DNA from: Tunturibacter gelidoferens
Lineage (GTDB): Bacteria; Acidobacteriota; Terriglobia; Terriglobales; Acidobacteriaceae
Length of the DNA: 64,000 nucleotides
NCBI RefSeq assembly: GCF_040358255.1
Contig: NZ_CP132938.1
Coordinates: 4,650,001-4,714,000 of the forward strand
Direction of reading: 5' to 3'
This document shows positions 24,222-32,755 of this stretch, piece by piece. Position 1 is the first letter of the stretch. Each line of letters opens with the position of its first letter. Under the pieces are notes generated by a model, which did not search any database, was not told the origin of the DNA, and saw nothing but the letters and a program-made list of their open reading frames with translations. The translations under genes and the position numbers were made by a program.

Positions 24222-26888
24222 ATGCGCTGGATCCAACGTCTCCGCATGGCCATGTTGATGCTCTTCCGCCGCAGCTCCGAAACAGCTCGTCTCGACCAGG
24301 AGATGCAGTTTCACCTCGACCAGCAGATCGCCGAAAACATAGCCGCCGGAATGGCGGCGGATCAGGCCCGCTCCGCCGCCTTGCGCACCTTTGGCAATCC
24401 AACCCTGCTTCACGATCAGGCTCGTTCCACCTGGAGTTGGAGCTGGCTGGAAAAGTTCACCCGCGACGTCCGATACGGCGCCCGAACCCTCGTCCGCTCT
24501 CCCGGCTTCGCCATCGTCGCCGTCCTCGTCATGGCCCTCGGCATCGGCGCCACCACCTCGCTGTTCACCATCGTGCGCGCCGTCCTGCTCAAGCCTCTGC
24601 CCTTCCACGATCCCAACAATCTCGTCATGGTCTACGAGCACTTTCACGACAACCAGCTCGGCGATGGATTCAACGTCGTCGCACCCGGCGACTTCCGCGA
24701 CTGGCGTGCGCACACCAACGGCTATCAGGACATGGCCGCATGGCGCGAGTATGGCTTCAATCTCGCCGGCGAACACGCCGAACTACCCGAGGTCGTCAAG
24801 GCCGCAGGCGGCTCCTGGAATCTCTTTCCTCTCCTCGGTATTCAGATGGCCCACGGCCGCTCCTTCACCCCCGAAGAAGATCAGGTCGGTGCCAACCACG
24901 TTGTCCTGCTCACCTGGAACATCTTTCAAAGGCGCTTTGCCGGAGACGCCTCCATCGTAGGCAAACAGGTTCGTCTCGACAGCAATCCGTACACGGTCAT
25001 CGGCGTCCTCCCCGCCTCGTTCACCTATCCCGATTCGAAGACCCAGGTCTGGGTGCCCTACGCACAAACCCTCACCGCACGCCAATACGACGCGCACGAC
25101 AATCATCAAAGCCTCGTCATCGCCAGGCTCAAGCCTGGAGTCACCGCCACATCGGCGCTCGCACAAGTCAGCGCTCTGCAGTACCAACTGCATCTGGCCA
25201 ACGCGTCGAAGCCCGTCGCAGAAAGCGCCGTCTCCCGGCCCATGATCGACGACGTAGTCCTCGACATAAAGACTCCACTCACCGTCCTCTTTTGCGCCGT
25301 CGGGTGCATGTTGCTCATCGCCTGTCTCAACGTCTCCAACCTCTTCGTCGCACGCAGCGCGGCCCGGCGCAAAGAGATCGCAGTGCGCGGCGCCCTGGGC
25401 GGCACACGTCTCACCCTCATCCGCGAACTGATGACCGAAAGCCTGTTGATCTGCACCGCCGGAGGTGTACTCGGACTGGCAATCTCTGCTCTCACAACCC
25501 GCTGGCTCGCAACGCACTGGGACGCGCTGCCCCGCGCCGAGGTGGTGCGGATGGACGTCCCCGTCCTCGCCTTCTCCATGGGTCTCGTCGTCTTAACGGC
25601 GTTGTTGGCAGGTCTGCTGCCCGCCATCTCAGCAACCGGAAAGATGGCCTTCGGAGTCCTTCAGGAGTCCTCGCGATCCGTCGGTGGCAGCACCTCACGC
25701 GCAACCATGCGCAAAACTCTGCTCGCGGTAGAGATCGCCCTCACCGTGATCCTGCTCTTCTCCGCCGCCCTCCTCTTCAAGAGCTTCATGCATCTCAGAA
25801 CCACTGACCTTGGCTGTGTCACCGATCGCGTCCTCACCATCAAATACGGCCTGCCGGAGAATCAGTACAACACCAGGGAAAAGGTCGTAGCCTTCCATGA
25901 GTCTCTGCTCGAAAAAGTGCGACGCCTACCCGGAGTCACCTCTGCAGCCCTTGTCTCCACTCCTCCCGGAGGAGGCTACGAAGGCGACGACGTCTTCACC
26001 ATCCCCGAGCACCCGCCAGCCGCCTCCGTCCTGCAGGACGACGCCATCTATCGTTCCGCCGATCCCGAATACTTCAAGGTCATGCAGATCCCGCTAATCA
26101 GCGGCCGCGTCTTCACCGATCAGGAGCGTCTCACCCGCGATCACTACCTCGTCGTCAGTAAAAAACTCGCCGACCAATACTTCTCCAGCGACAACCCCAT
26201 CGGCCGGCACATCAGAGTCAGCTGGGACACGCCAGAACCGGAAAACTACGAGATCATCGGCGTCGTCGGCGACACCGTCTACGACGTCGCCCAGCCCATT
26301 AAACCCACCATGTACTTTCCTATCCTCTCCGGCCTTCCCAACCAGGTCAGCAGCGCCACCATCATGGTGCGCACCGCAGGTGATCCTCTTCTCGTCTCTG
26401 TTCCCGTGCAGAAACAAGTGGCCGCGCTCGATCCTTCGCTTCCCGTCTACGACGTTCTCACCATGCAACAGATTCTCGGCAAGACCACCGCCAGCCAGAG
26501 CTTCAGCGCTACTCTCACACTCGCCTTCGCACTGCTCTCCCTGCTTCTCGCCGCCATCGGACTCTACGGCGTCCTTTCGTATCTCATCTCGCAGCGCATC
26601 ACGGAGATCGGCATCCGCGTTGCCCTCGGCGCCCAGCGCTCCCAGGTCCTGCGCCTCATTCTTCTAGACGGCCTGCGTCCCGTCTTCCTCGGCCTCCTCA
26701 TCGGTCTCGCAGGCGGCGCAGTGGTCGGAACGCTCATACGGTCCATCCTCTTCGGAACCAGCCCCTACGATCCCGTCGTCTTCGCCGCCATGATTGTCAG
26801 TCTTCTGCTCACCGCCGTCGCCGCATGCGCCATCCCCGCCCTTCGCGCTCTCAAGATCGATCCCATGCAAGCCCTGAGGACCGAGTAA
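24222..26888 (+). CDS. ADOP-type FtsX-like permease (acidobacterial duplicated orphan permease)
   Basis: 888 residues with GGAGGT four bases before the ATG. The order is: an N-terminal cytoplasmic ADOP segment (about 1-85, 'ETARLDQEMQFHLDQQIAEN', 'ARSAALRTFGN'), first membrane helix ('GFAIVAVLVMALGIGATTSL'), a MacB periplasmic core, and an FtsX block of three helices with 'ARRKEIAVRGALGGTRLTLI'. A second core and a second FtsX block follow, with 'QRITEIGIRVALGAQRSQVL'. This is a fused duplication of the MacB permease. No ATP-binding subunit is nearby, as is typical for the family. The transported substrate is unknown; efflux or mechanotransmission roles are proposed for relatives. Confidence 0.95.
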   Translation: MRWIQRLRMAMLMLFRRSSETARLDQEMQFHLDQQIAENIAAGMAADQARSAALRTFGNPTLLHDQARSTWSWSWLEKFTRDVRYGARTLVRSPGFAIVAVLVMALGIGATTSLFTIVRAVLLKPLPFHDPNNLVMVYEHFHDNQLGDGFNVVAPGDFRDWRAHTNGYQDMAAWREYGFNLAGEHAELPEVVKAAGGSWNLFPLLGIQMAHGRSFTPEEDQVGANHVVLLTWNIFQRRFAGDASIVGKQVRLDSNPYTVIGVLPASFTYPDSKTQVWVPYAQTLTARQYDAHDNHQSLVIARLKPGVTATSALAQVSALQYQLHLANASKPVAESAVSRPMIDDVVLDIKTPLTVLFCAVGCMLLIACLNVSNLFVARSAARRKEIAVRGALGGTRLTLIRELMTESLLICTAGGVLGLAISALTTRWLATHWDALPRAEVVRMDVPVLAFSMGLVVLTALLAGLLPAISATGKMAFGVLQESSRSVGGSTSRATMRKTLLAVEIALTVILLFSAALLFKSFMHLRTTDLGCVTDRVLTIKYGLPENQYNTREKVVAFHESLLEKVRRLPGVTSAALVSTPPGGGYEGDDVFTIPEHPPAASVLQDDAIYRSADPEYFKVMQIPLISGRVFTDQERLTRDHYLVVSKKLADQYFSSDNPIGRHIRVSWDTPEPENYEIIGVVGDTVYDVAQPIKPTMYFPILSGLPNQVSSATIMVRTAGDPLLVSVPVQKQVAALDPSLPVYDVLTMQQILGKTTASQSFSATLTLAFALLSLLLAAIGLYGVLSYLISQRITEIGIRVALGAQRSQVLRLILLDGLRPVFLGLLIGLAGGAVVGTLIRSILFGTSPYDPVVFAAMIVSLLLTAVAACAIPALRALKIDPMQALRTE

Positions 26889-26889
26889 G

Positions 26890-26907
26890 CGGTCAAATCC
26901 CTGACCG
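26890..26907. terminator. Weak hairpin between convergent genes
   Basis: CGGTCA-AATCCC-TGACCG forms a six-base-pair stem in the 33 bases between the ADOP permease and the convergent NmrA-like gene. There is no T-tract, so its role in termination is uncertain. Confidence 0.3.
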
Positions 26908-26921
26908 TGAGTCTTCCGGTC

Positions 26922-27788
26922 TTATACGGCAGCCTTTTCTACCAGGCCCTTCAAAACTGTCTCCAACTCAACCTTGCCCTTCCGCACCTCCGCGGGTCTC
27001 TCAAATTCAATCCAGCCTTCATTGAATCCATCGAGCATTCGCATCCATGGTGTCGGATTCTTCATCCCCTGCGAACGAGACACTGCCTCCCACTCCTCAC
27101 GCGGAACCAGCTCCACCGCAATCGGACGCCCCAGCACCTTTGCAAATCCCGCAGCCAGGTCATTCGGCGATACAGGGCGCGGCCCAGTCAACTCCACCAC
27201 CCGATGTCCGGTCCATGTCTCCTGCAACAACTCAGCGCCAAGCTGCCCGATATCCGCGGTCGCGATAAACGGAAACCCCTTATCAGCCGGAGCCAAAAAG
27301 CTATAAACCACACCCGTATCCCGAGCAGACGCGACATTATGCGCTGAGTTCTCCATAAACCAGCCCGGACGCAGAATCGTAATCGGCAGGGATACCTCTC
27401 CCAGCATCCTCTCGAGAATCGTATGCAGTGACAGCAGATTCTGTTCAGTCGCCTGTGCTCCAATCGTCGAAAGATGTACCACCCTCTTCGGACGCGCAGA
27501 CTTCAACGCCTCCGTCAAAACCTTCGACATCACCATATGCTCTGCGAAACCAGGCGTCGGATCGTATATCGGCGGCAGCATCGTAAACACGCCATCAACT
27601 CCCTGAAACGCTGCAGTCAGTGACTTCACATCATTCAAATCAGCAACCGCGATCTCGCATCCAAGCCTCGCCCACTCCTCACTCTTCTTGGCATCGCGCA
27701 CGATCGCACGCACAGACTTCTTCGCAGCCAGCAGAGTTCTTGCCATCTCACCGCCGACATTACCCGTTACTCCCATCACTGCAAACAT
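26922..27788 (-). CDS. NmrA-like NAD(P)-binding protein
   Basis: 288 residues from the ATG at 27788, chosen because AAGGAG lies seven bases upstream; a TTG two codons earlier would overlap that spacing. The Rossmann opening 'MFAVMGVTGNVGGEMARTLL' has the GxxGxxG pattern of atypical SDR/NmrA proteins. It is followed by 'VRAIVRDAKKSEEWARLGCE', 'VADLNDVKSLTAAFQGVDGV' and 'RVVHLSTIGAQATEQNLLSL'. No SDR catalytic Tyr-x3-Lys is seen. Such proteins act as quinone reductases, redox sensors or dehydrogenases. It is divergent from the LysR gene at 27890, which probably controls it. Confidence 0.88.
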   Translation of the reverse strand: MFAVMGVTGNVGGEMARTLLAAKKSVRAIVRDAKKSEEWARLGCEIAVADLNDVKSLTAAFQGVDGVFTMLPPIYDPTPGFAEHMVMSKVLTEALKSARPKRVVHLSTIGAQATEQNLLSLHTILERMLGEVSLPITILRPGWFMENSAHNVASARDTGVVYSFLAPADKGFPFIATADIGQLGAELLQETWTGHRVVELTGPRPVSPNDLAAGFAKVLGRPIAVELVPREEWEAVSRSQGMKNPTPWMRMLDGFNEGWIEFERPAEVRKGKVELETVLKGLVEKAAV

Positions 27789-27850
27789 GGTCAATCTCCT
27801 TGAGGAATCAAAATCAGATCCGCATATAGGATGGGAAAATCAAAATGACT

Positions 27851-27895
27851 ATTCATACATAAACAGAACTAGAATCATTACCAGCAGTTATGAAT
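27851..27895. promoter_or_regulatory. Divergent promoter region with inverted heptamers
   Basis: ATTCATA (27851-27857) and TATGAAT (27889-27895) form an inverted repeat in the AT-rich 101 bases between the NmrA-like and lysR genes. The second arm overlaps the lysR ATG. LysR proteins commonly bind such divergent regions, but no canonical T-N11-A box was fixed here. Confidence 0.35.
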
Positions 27896-28831
27896 AAAAT
27901 GACACCCTCCAATGCTCCGAATGATCGCCTGCTAAGCGGCATCAGTGTGCTCATGGCAGTTGTCGAAGGGGGTAGTTTCATCCGCGCAGCTGAGGCTCTC
28001 GGCATCACTCAGCCAGCCGTCAGTCGCTCCATCGCCCGCCTCGAATCCCGCGTCGGCGTTCGTCTGCTCGACCGCACCACCCGCTCCCTCACCCTGACCG
28101 CCGAAGGCCGCCGCCTCTACGAAGAGACCAGCCCTCTCCTCACCGGCATCGCCGACGCTGTCACCTTCGCCTCCGGATCTTCCGCCACCGTCCGTGGCCG
28201 CCTCCGCGTCAACATGGACCCGCTCTTCTCCAGCCTTCTCCTCGCCCCGCATCTGGGCGGCTTTCTCGACCGCTACCCCGAGGTCTCGCTCGAACTCCTC
28301 ACCCGCCCAGAGTTGGGCGACCTCGTCTCCGAAGGCTTTGATCTGGCTGTCCGCTTCGGCGAACCGCCCTCCTCATCACTCGTCGCACGCAAACTCCTCG
28401 AAACCCACATCGTCACCGTCGCGGCCCCATCGTATCTCGCCAGGCAGGGACGCCCAGAGAAGCCCACCGATCTGGCAAAACACCACTGCCTCCAATTCCG
28501 AGATCCACGAACCAACCAGCCCTACGAGTGGGAGTTCCATCGCGGCCGCAGGATCGTCCCCATCAAGACCTCAGGCCGTCTCATGCTCTCCGACCCCTAC
28601 ACCTTCCTCGGGGCCTGCGTCGCCGGAGCAGGAATCGCCCAGGTTCTCGCCCTCTCAGTCCAGACAGAACTCGATCGTGGCGACCTCATCGACCTCTTCC
28701 CCGATTGGCCCGACGAAAAGTTCCCCCTCTTCGCCCTTTACCCCTCCCGCCACCTTCCACCCGCCAAACTTCGCGCCTTCCTCGACTTCGTCCTCGAACT
28801 CGCGAACCCTCCCTCACGTCCTCAAAAATAA
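27890..28831 (+). CDS. LysR family transcriptional regulator
   Basis: 313 residues. The N-terminal helix-turn-helix is 'LMAVVEGGSFIRAAEALGIT' followed by 'QPAVSRSIARLESRVGVRLL' and 'DRTTRSLTLTAEGRRLYEE'. The C-terminal effector domain has the CrgA/PBP2 pattern ('FLDRYPEVSLELLTRPELGD', 'FDLAVRFGEPPSSSLVARKL'). The ATG at 27890 has no clear Shine-Dalgarno sequence; a second ATG is three codons in. It most likely regulates the divergent NmrA-like gene, a common pairing in which the regulator senses a small aromatic or oxidised compound. Confidence 0.92.
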   Translation: MNKMTPSNAPNDRLLSGISVLMAVVEGGSFIRAAEALGITQPAVSRSIARLESRVGVRLLDRTTRSLTLTAEGRRLYEETSPLLTGIADAVTFASGSSATVRGRLRVNMDPLFSSLLLAPHLGGFLDRYPEVSLELLTRPELGDLVSEGFDLAVRFGEPPSSSLVARKLLETHIVTVAAPSYLARQGRPEKPTDLAKHHCLQFRDPRTNQPYEWEFHRGRRIVPIKTSGRLMLSDPYTFLGACVAGAGIAQVLALSVQTELDRGDLIDLFPDWPDEKFPLFALYPSRHLPPAKLRAFLDFVLELANPPSRPQK

Positions 28832-28849
28832 ATCTGAAAAAGTTGGCGC

Positions 28850-28984
28850 ATTTTTCGTTGTCGGCCAAACCGATGCCAAGCCACCACATCCACCACGCAA
28901 AACACCACGATCTCACCACAAAAACACCGCGTCCAAACCACCACTTTTCCTAAAACCACCCCCAAAAACGCCCCAAAAGGACGC
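28850..28984. other. Strand-asymmetric A/C-rich intergenic tract
   Basis: Between the lysR stop and the terminator, the plus strand is strongly A+C-rich, with many CCACCA/CCACAA/AAACACC words and hardly any G. Open frames on either strand here are low-complexity (His/Thr/Lys/Pro on plus) and I do not call a gene. The tract would be transcribed into an unstructured C-rich lysR 3' end. Confidence 0.5.
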
Positions 28985-29018
28985 AAAAAAGCCCCGGCAA
29001 CCACCGGGGCTTTTTTTC
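28985..29018. terminator. Bidirectional rho-independent terminator
   Basis: AAAAAAGCCCCGG-CAACCA-CCGGGGCTTTTTTT is a strong stem with A- and T-tracts on both sides. It lies between the convergent lysR and Fe-S carrier genes and can serve both. Confidence 0.92.
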
Positions 29019-29037
29019 TAAACCAAATCCCAAAAAA

Positions 29038-29418
29038 CTAAACGCTGAAGCTCGATCCGCAACCGCAGGTGCTCTTCACCGCGGCATTCTCGAACTTGAA
29101 CCCGGCGGCCTCAAGCGTCTCCACATAGTCCACCGTGCAATTCTGCAGGTACATAGCTGAGGTCGCGTCCACAAACACCTTTAGATCCTCGAACTTATAG
29201 ACCTTGTCCATCATTCCGCTCTGATTTTCAAACGACATGGAGTACTGGAAACCCGAACATCCACCACCAACCACACCGATCCGAAGCCCAGCCGGGACCG
29301 GAGTCTGCGTCGCCATGATCTCCCGAACCTTGTTGATCGCGGCCGGAGTCAAAGTCACAGGCGTAGTCGAAGCAGGTGCTCCAACAACGACTTCAGGGGT
29401 AACAGTAGCAGTCGACAT
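29038..29418 (-). CDS. erpA: A-type iron-sulfur cluster carrier (IscA/ErpA/HesB family)
   Basis: 126 residues from the ATG at 29418, where AAGGAG lies eight bases upstream. All three cluster-binding cysteines of the family are present: Cys54 in 'VGGGCSGFQYSMSF' and Cys118/Cys120 in the closing 'STCGCGSSFSV'. An N-terminal extension of about 20 residues, rich in Thr, Val and Ala, precedes the conserved 'VTLTPAAINKVREIMATQ'. The protein receives Fe-S clusters from a scaffold and passes them to apo-enzymes in the cytoplasm. It stands alone, without isc or suf genes nearby. The symbol is by similarity; IscA and ErpA cannot be separated from sequence alone here. Confidence 0.9.
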   Translation of the reverse strand: MSTATVTPEVVVGAPASTTPVTLTPAAINKVREIMATQTPVPAGLRIGVVGGGCSGFQYSMSFENQSGMMDKVYKFEDLKVFVDATSAMYLQNCTVDYVETLEAAGFKFENAAVKSTCGCGSSFSV

Positions 29419-29618
29419 CGGCAAATCTCCTTGTCTCATTCAGACATCTTTAAGTGTATGCCCCTGCCTCTGCTCCGGCAAGTGCTCATTCCATAGGATG
29501 CGCCGCAGCCCAGTCCGATTCAGCAGCCTGCCTAAGAATCCTGCTACCATTCCACCTGCCCCTCCATCCAAATAACGTGAAGCTTCTCCTCTTCATCTCG
29601 AACGCCTTCATCAACACC

Positions 29619-29750
29619 ATGGGCATCACCCAGCCCTCACCCAGGGCCGCAAATCGTGCAGCGTGGTTCATCTTCATCATGCTGTCTACGGTGCTCGCCG
29701 TCGTTGCAACCATTGCGTTTCTGGCCATCCGCTGGGCCTCTCATCGCTAA
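29619..29750 (+). CDS. Possible 43-residue single-pass membrane protein
   Basis: A short frame with one strong membrane helix ('AAWFIFIMLSTVLAVVATIAFLAI' region, residues about 14-38) and a basic end (RWASHR). There is no clear ribosome site before the ATG, and the frame stays open upstream, so the start is uncertain. Codon use is normal for the genome. Small membrane proteins of this shape are common in acidobacteria, but this one has no recognised family. Confidence 0.35.
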   Translation: MGITQPSPRAANRAAWFIFIMLSTVLAVVATIAFLAIRWASHR

Positions 29751-29896
29751 CATTCCAGCCTCGTTATAACTTAGTCTCCCCTTCGAAAAACGCTGTTCCA
29801 TCAATAGTCCCAAAGCGTATCATTGCGACGGACGGCCCGTTACCAAAGACACATAACTCGCAAGAATCGGCACACGGACCGCCCGAAAAAACGTCG

Positions 29897-29917
29897 GCCC
29901 TGTCACAGGGCGGAGGA
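29897..29917 (+). promoter_or_regulatory. Stem-loop abutting a Shine-Dalgarno site
   Basis: GCCCTG-TCA-CAGGGC (29897-29911) forms a tight hairpin whose last base touches GGAGGA (29912-29917), the ribosome site of the gene starting at 29924. Pairing so close could modulate ribosome access or protect the 5' end. Confidence 0.4.
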
Positions 29918-29923
29918 ACCGCT

Positions 29924-30196
29924 ATGAGCGCTTTACCTGTTCTCCTAATCGTCTGGGCGGTATTTTCGGCCTGTTTCCTCGCGCTACTCGCCTACAAGGG
30001 ACAGCTCACCCGCTATGAAGAGGACCAGCTCTTCCTCAGTGAAAACGCGACTCACGAACAACAGATACAGACCGAGATCGTCCGTAAAGTAACCAAGATC
30101 GCGCCGTTCGTCCGCGTCTTTGGTGTTGCGGCTGCGGTCATGACCGCGGGCATCATCGGCATCTTCACCTTCGACGCCTGGCAGCATCTCAGGTAG
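29924..30196 (+). CDS. Small two-helix membrane protein of unknown function
   Basis: 90 residues with GGAGGA six bases before the ATG. The first helix is about 5-24 ('PVLLIVWAVFSACFLALLAY'), the second about 65-85 ('VFGVAAAVMTAGIIGIFTF'). Between them is a charged helical region 'GQLTRYEEDQLFLSENATHE' ending 'QTEIVRKVTKIAPFVR'. The N-in/C-in hairpin with a 40-residue acidic-then-basic cytoplasmic or periplasmic loop has no recognised family. The strong ribosome site and normal codon use support it as a real gene. Confidence 0.7.
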   Translation: MSALPVLLIVWAVFSACFLALLAYKGQLTRYEEDQLFLSENATHEQQIQTEIVRKVTKIAPFVRVFGVAAAVMTAGIIGIFTFDAWQHLR

Positions 30197-30351
30197 ATCT
30201 TCGAAAACACGGGCCGGCCGTCTCGTAAAGACCGTGCCGGCCGTATGCTTACCCGCCGCGCTCTATGCCTTGGAAAAATCGCCCTACCGCAACGGGAGTG
30301 TAATGTCTTCCTGAGAGAAGCCTCTACCCTCCCGCCGTCCGACGTGTGTCG
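30197..30351. other. Intergenic space, no gene seen
   Basis: 155 bases between the convergent small membrane protein and ridA-like genes. It holds a GC-rich repeat of CCGGCCGT (30216 and 30233 regions) and a GGCCGGCC palindrome that might fold, but no T-tract terminator. Confidence 0.4.
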
Positions 30352-30843
30352 TTACTTCCCTCTCACCGCAATCACTTCTATCTCAATCAGCGCCCACGGA
30401 GCGGCCAGCGCCGCCACTTGAAACGCGCTCCTCGCCGGCTTATTCGGCTGATCCTTCGTCCCAAAGAACTGCGTATACGCCGCCTGAAGCCCCGGGAAAT
30501 CCAGCTTGCCACCCTTCTCCGGATCACCCGCCAGAAACACCGTCATCTTCACGACGTCCTTCATATCCAGCCCTTGCTCTTTCAACAGCGCCTGAATCTT
30601 ATTCAACGCGCTCAACGCCTGCGTCTTTGTATCGCCATAAACTGCAGCAGTCCCCTTCGCCTCATCGGCAGGCGTCACAGGCGAAGCCAGCTGCCCGCTC
30701 AGATAAAGCGTGTCTCCCGCCCATACACCATTCGCGATAGGCGACTTCTCATTCGGCTGCAGATGCTTCACTACAACCTGTCCCTGCACTCCACACGCAA
30801 CAGCCATCAACGCTGCTGCCATCACACCAAGCTTGATCTTCAT
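30352..30843 (-). CDS. Exported RidA/YjgF family protein
   Basis: 163 residues from the ATG at 30843, with GGGAG six bases upstream; a TTG one codon earlier is less likely. Unlike ordinary cytoplasmic RidA (about 130 residues), it has an N-terminal signal peptide 'MKIKLGVMAAALMAVACGVQ' with a Cys at 17, possibly a poor lipobox. The Rid domain follows: 'SPIANGVWAGDTLYLSGQLA', 'TQALSALNKIQALLKEQGLD', 'VVKMTVFLAG' and the C-terminal 'RSAFQVAALAAPWALIEIEV'. The imine-binding Arg of RidA matches the Arg in 'PARSAF'. RidA hydrolyses reactive enamines/imines. It is 29 bases downstream of an exported amine oxidase, which produces imines. Confidence 0.88.
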   Translation of the reverse strand: MKIKLGVMAAALMAVACGVQGQVVVKHLQPNEKSPIANGVWAGDTLYLSGQLASPVTPADEAKGTAAVYGDTKTQALSALNKIQALLKEQGLDMKDVVKMTVFLAGDPEKGGKLDFPGLQAAYTQFFGTKDQPNKPARSAFQVAALAAPWALIEIEVIAVRGK

Positions 30844-30872
30844 CAATCACTCCCTATGCTTTCCAGAAAAAA

Positions 30873-32456
30873 TTAGCTAAGAACCGCGCTAGCAGCCCCG
30901 GCAAGTCTCGCAGACTTCACCTTATCGGAGATCATCCCCACCGCACGACGCGCGCTCAACGCTGCACCCTCCTGCCATCCGACAATGTGACTCGCCGTAT
31001 CGCCGGCAAAGTAGATCGGCCCATCCGCCTGGATGATGACGTCATATCCGCTCTTCCCGCCGCCATACTTGCTAATCCACGAGCCCTCATTCCACGGCAC
31101 CCGGCTCCACCCGCAGAACACAGGGTTCTTCAACTCACTCCCGTGTCCCGGATGAATCTTCTCAATCGACGCCCGCGACGCCTTGAACTTCTCCTCCAGC
31201 GTCAGGTTGTAAAACGGTGTATCCAGCTCATCCGAATAACCCGACACCACCACACCCGTCGGGTGCATCAGCCGCGACGACGGATACCAGATCGGGCTTG
31301 GCCCCTGCATCAGATACGAAAGCCCACCATAGATGTTGTAGTCCTGCTCCCAGAACCTTCTGCTCTCCCACGCAATTTTGTACGCCCCGCCCATCGTGCT
31401 CTCGTCCACTACCTTCTTGAACGTCGGCGACAGATCATTAGGGATCTTCTTCAGCATCGAAAACGGCAACGCCGTAATGCAGTAAGCAGCCTCCACCTGC
31501 TTCGTCGCGCCGCCCTGCGTATACATCACGCGAACACCGTTCGACGTCTTCCGAATCTCCGTCACAGGTGAGTTGTACTGCACCACCGGTCCCAGCGCCT
31601 TCGCAAACGCATACGGTATCCGGTCCATCCCGCCCACCGGCTGCATCATCGTTGCCTGCCAGTCCCAATCTTCTTCGATGAACAGGTCATACCAGAAGTC
31701 CTCATCCAGCAGCACCCGCATATCCAGCGGCATCTCCGGCACCCCCACCTGTGCCCCGGCGCCCGGCGCCGTCTTATATCCAGCCCGCTCCGACCCAACA
31801 TACGCACCCTTATCGTCCAGCGGTCCATACACTTTCAGAAACGCCGTCATCCGCTCGCGATCTTCTTTGCTCAACTCCGAGTCCAGCGCGCCATGGGCAA
31901 CACACTTCGACAGCAGCTCCGAAACATGCCCCCGCGTATCGTTGATCGCCTTCCTCTGCGGTACTGGCTTCCCATCATTCGCCCGGTCGTTCTGAAGCAG
32001 TGTGGAGCGCGACGTATTGATCTCCACCTCCATCGGAACGCCGAGCTCGCGACAATATCCCAACATCGTCCAGTGGGTGCTCGGCAGCCGCGCCGGTCCA
32101 AGGTTCTGATAGTTTCCCTCTTCCCACTTGATCGCCTGTTTGCTTCCATCGCAGAAGCAAACCTCCTGCCCGGCGCGTCCGGTCCAGTTGCGCCCACCCG
32201 GTCGTTCGCGTGCCTCCAGCAGAGTCACTTCATATCCCAGCTTCTGCAGCTCATAAGCTGAAACCAGGCCGCCTATCCCACCACCCAGCACCACCACCTT
32301 TACGCCCTTGCCCGACCCAGCTGCCGCCTGAATCGGCTCCGCCTGCGCACCCTTCATCGGCATCAGCCCGAGAGACTGCATCGTTGCAAACGCGGCACTA
32401 TAGCCACCCACCTGCCCTACTCGCATCAGAAAATCGCGCCGGGAGATCCCCATCAT
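30873..32456 (-). CDS. Tat-exported flavin amine oxidase
   Basis: 527 residues from the tandem ATGs at 32456/32453, just after AGAGGT. The N-terminus is a Tat signal: 'SRRDFLMRVGQVGGYSAAFA' with the twin Arg at 6-7, so the flavoprotein would be folded in the cytoplasm and exported. A dinucleotide-binding 'VVVLGGGIGGLVSAYELQKL' (about 55-74) and 'EARERPGGRNWT' (about 81-92) are the FAD motifs of monoamine/L-amino acid oxidases. The C-terminal FAD motif is 'GPIYFAGDTASHIVGWQEGA'. It would oxidise an amine to an imine with release of hydrogen peroxide and, after hydrolysis, ammonia. It shares an operon with the exported RidA and is divergent from tetR at 32756. Confidence 0.92.
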   Translation of the reverse strand: MMGISRRDFLMRVGQVGGYSAAFATMQSLGLMPMKGAQAEPIQAAAGSGKGVKVVVLGGGIGGLVSAYELQKLGYEVTLLEARERPGGRNWTGRAGQEVCFCDGSKQAIKWEEGNYQNLGPARLPSTHWTMLGYCRELGVPMEVEINTSRSTLLQNDRANDGKPVPQRKAINDTRGHVSELLSKCVAHGALDSELSKEDRERMTAFLKVYGPLDDKGAYVGSERAGYKTAPGAGAQVGVPEMPLDMRVLLDEDFWYDLFIEEDWDWQATMMQPVGGMDRIPYAFAKALGPVVQYNSPVTEIRKTSNGVRVMYTQGGATKQVEAAYCITALPFSMLKKIPNDLSPTFKKVVDESTMGGAYKIAWESRRFWEQDYNIYGGLSYLMQGPSPIWYPSSRLMHPTGVVVSGYSDELDTPFYNLTLEEKFKASRASIEKIHPGHGSELKNPVFCGWSRVPWNEGSWISKYGGGKSGYDVIIQADGPIYFAGDTASHIVGWQEGAALSARRAVGMISDKVKSARLAGAASAVLS

Positions 32457-32697
32457 GCCACCTCTTTCTTCCAATGAATTCAAATCCTGATGCAGCTGCA
32501 AGAGAACGAACATCGTGGTGGAACGAAAAGAAATGGAAGCTCCGCCAAAGACATCGCGAGAGCCGCATCGCCTGAAGCACAGAACTAAGAAAATCAATTT
32601 TTTCGAAAAGTTATGTTTACTCTATCGCAAAACTTCCTTGCTGGTCAGCAAATTTCGACAACCGATTTAACATCGGCATGGCTAAAACCCAACAAAG

Positions 32698-32711
32698 ATG
32701 ACGATCGTCAT
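32698..32711. promoter_or_regulatory. Probable TetR operator (perfect 14-base palindrome)
   Basis: ATGACGATCGTCAT is perfectly self-complementary. It lies 44 bases before the tetR ATG and 241 bases before the amine oxidase start, in the otherwise AT-rich divergent promoter region. TetR dimers usually bind such palindromes. Confidence 0.65.
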
Positions 32712-32755
32712 AAAATAAGACTCGAACTTCAATCAACCCCCAAGGTCGATCTTCG

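Noticed and set aside
24146..25807. A 553-codon frame on the plus strand overlapping the ADOP permease
   Set aside because: It reads Arg/Pro/His-rich low-complexity sequence in another frame of the permease and has no ribosome site or family motif.
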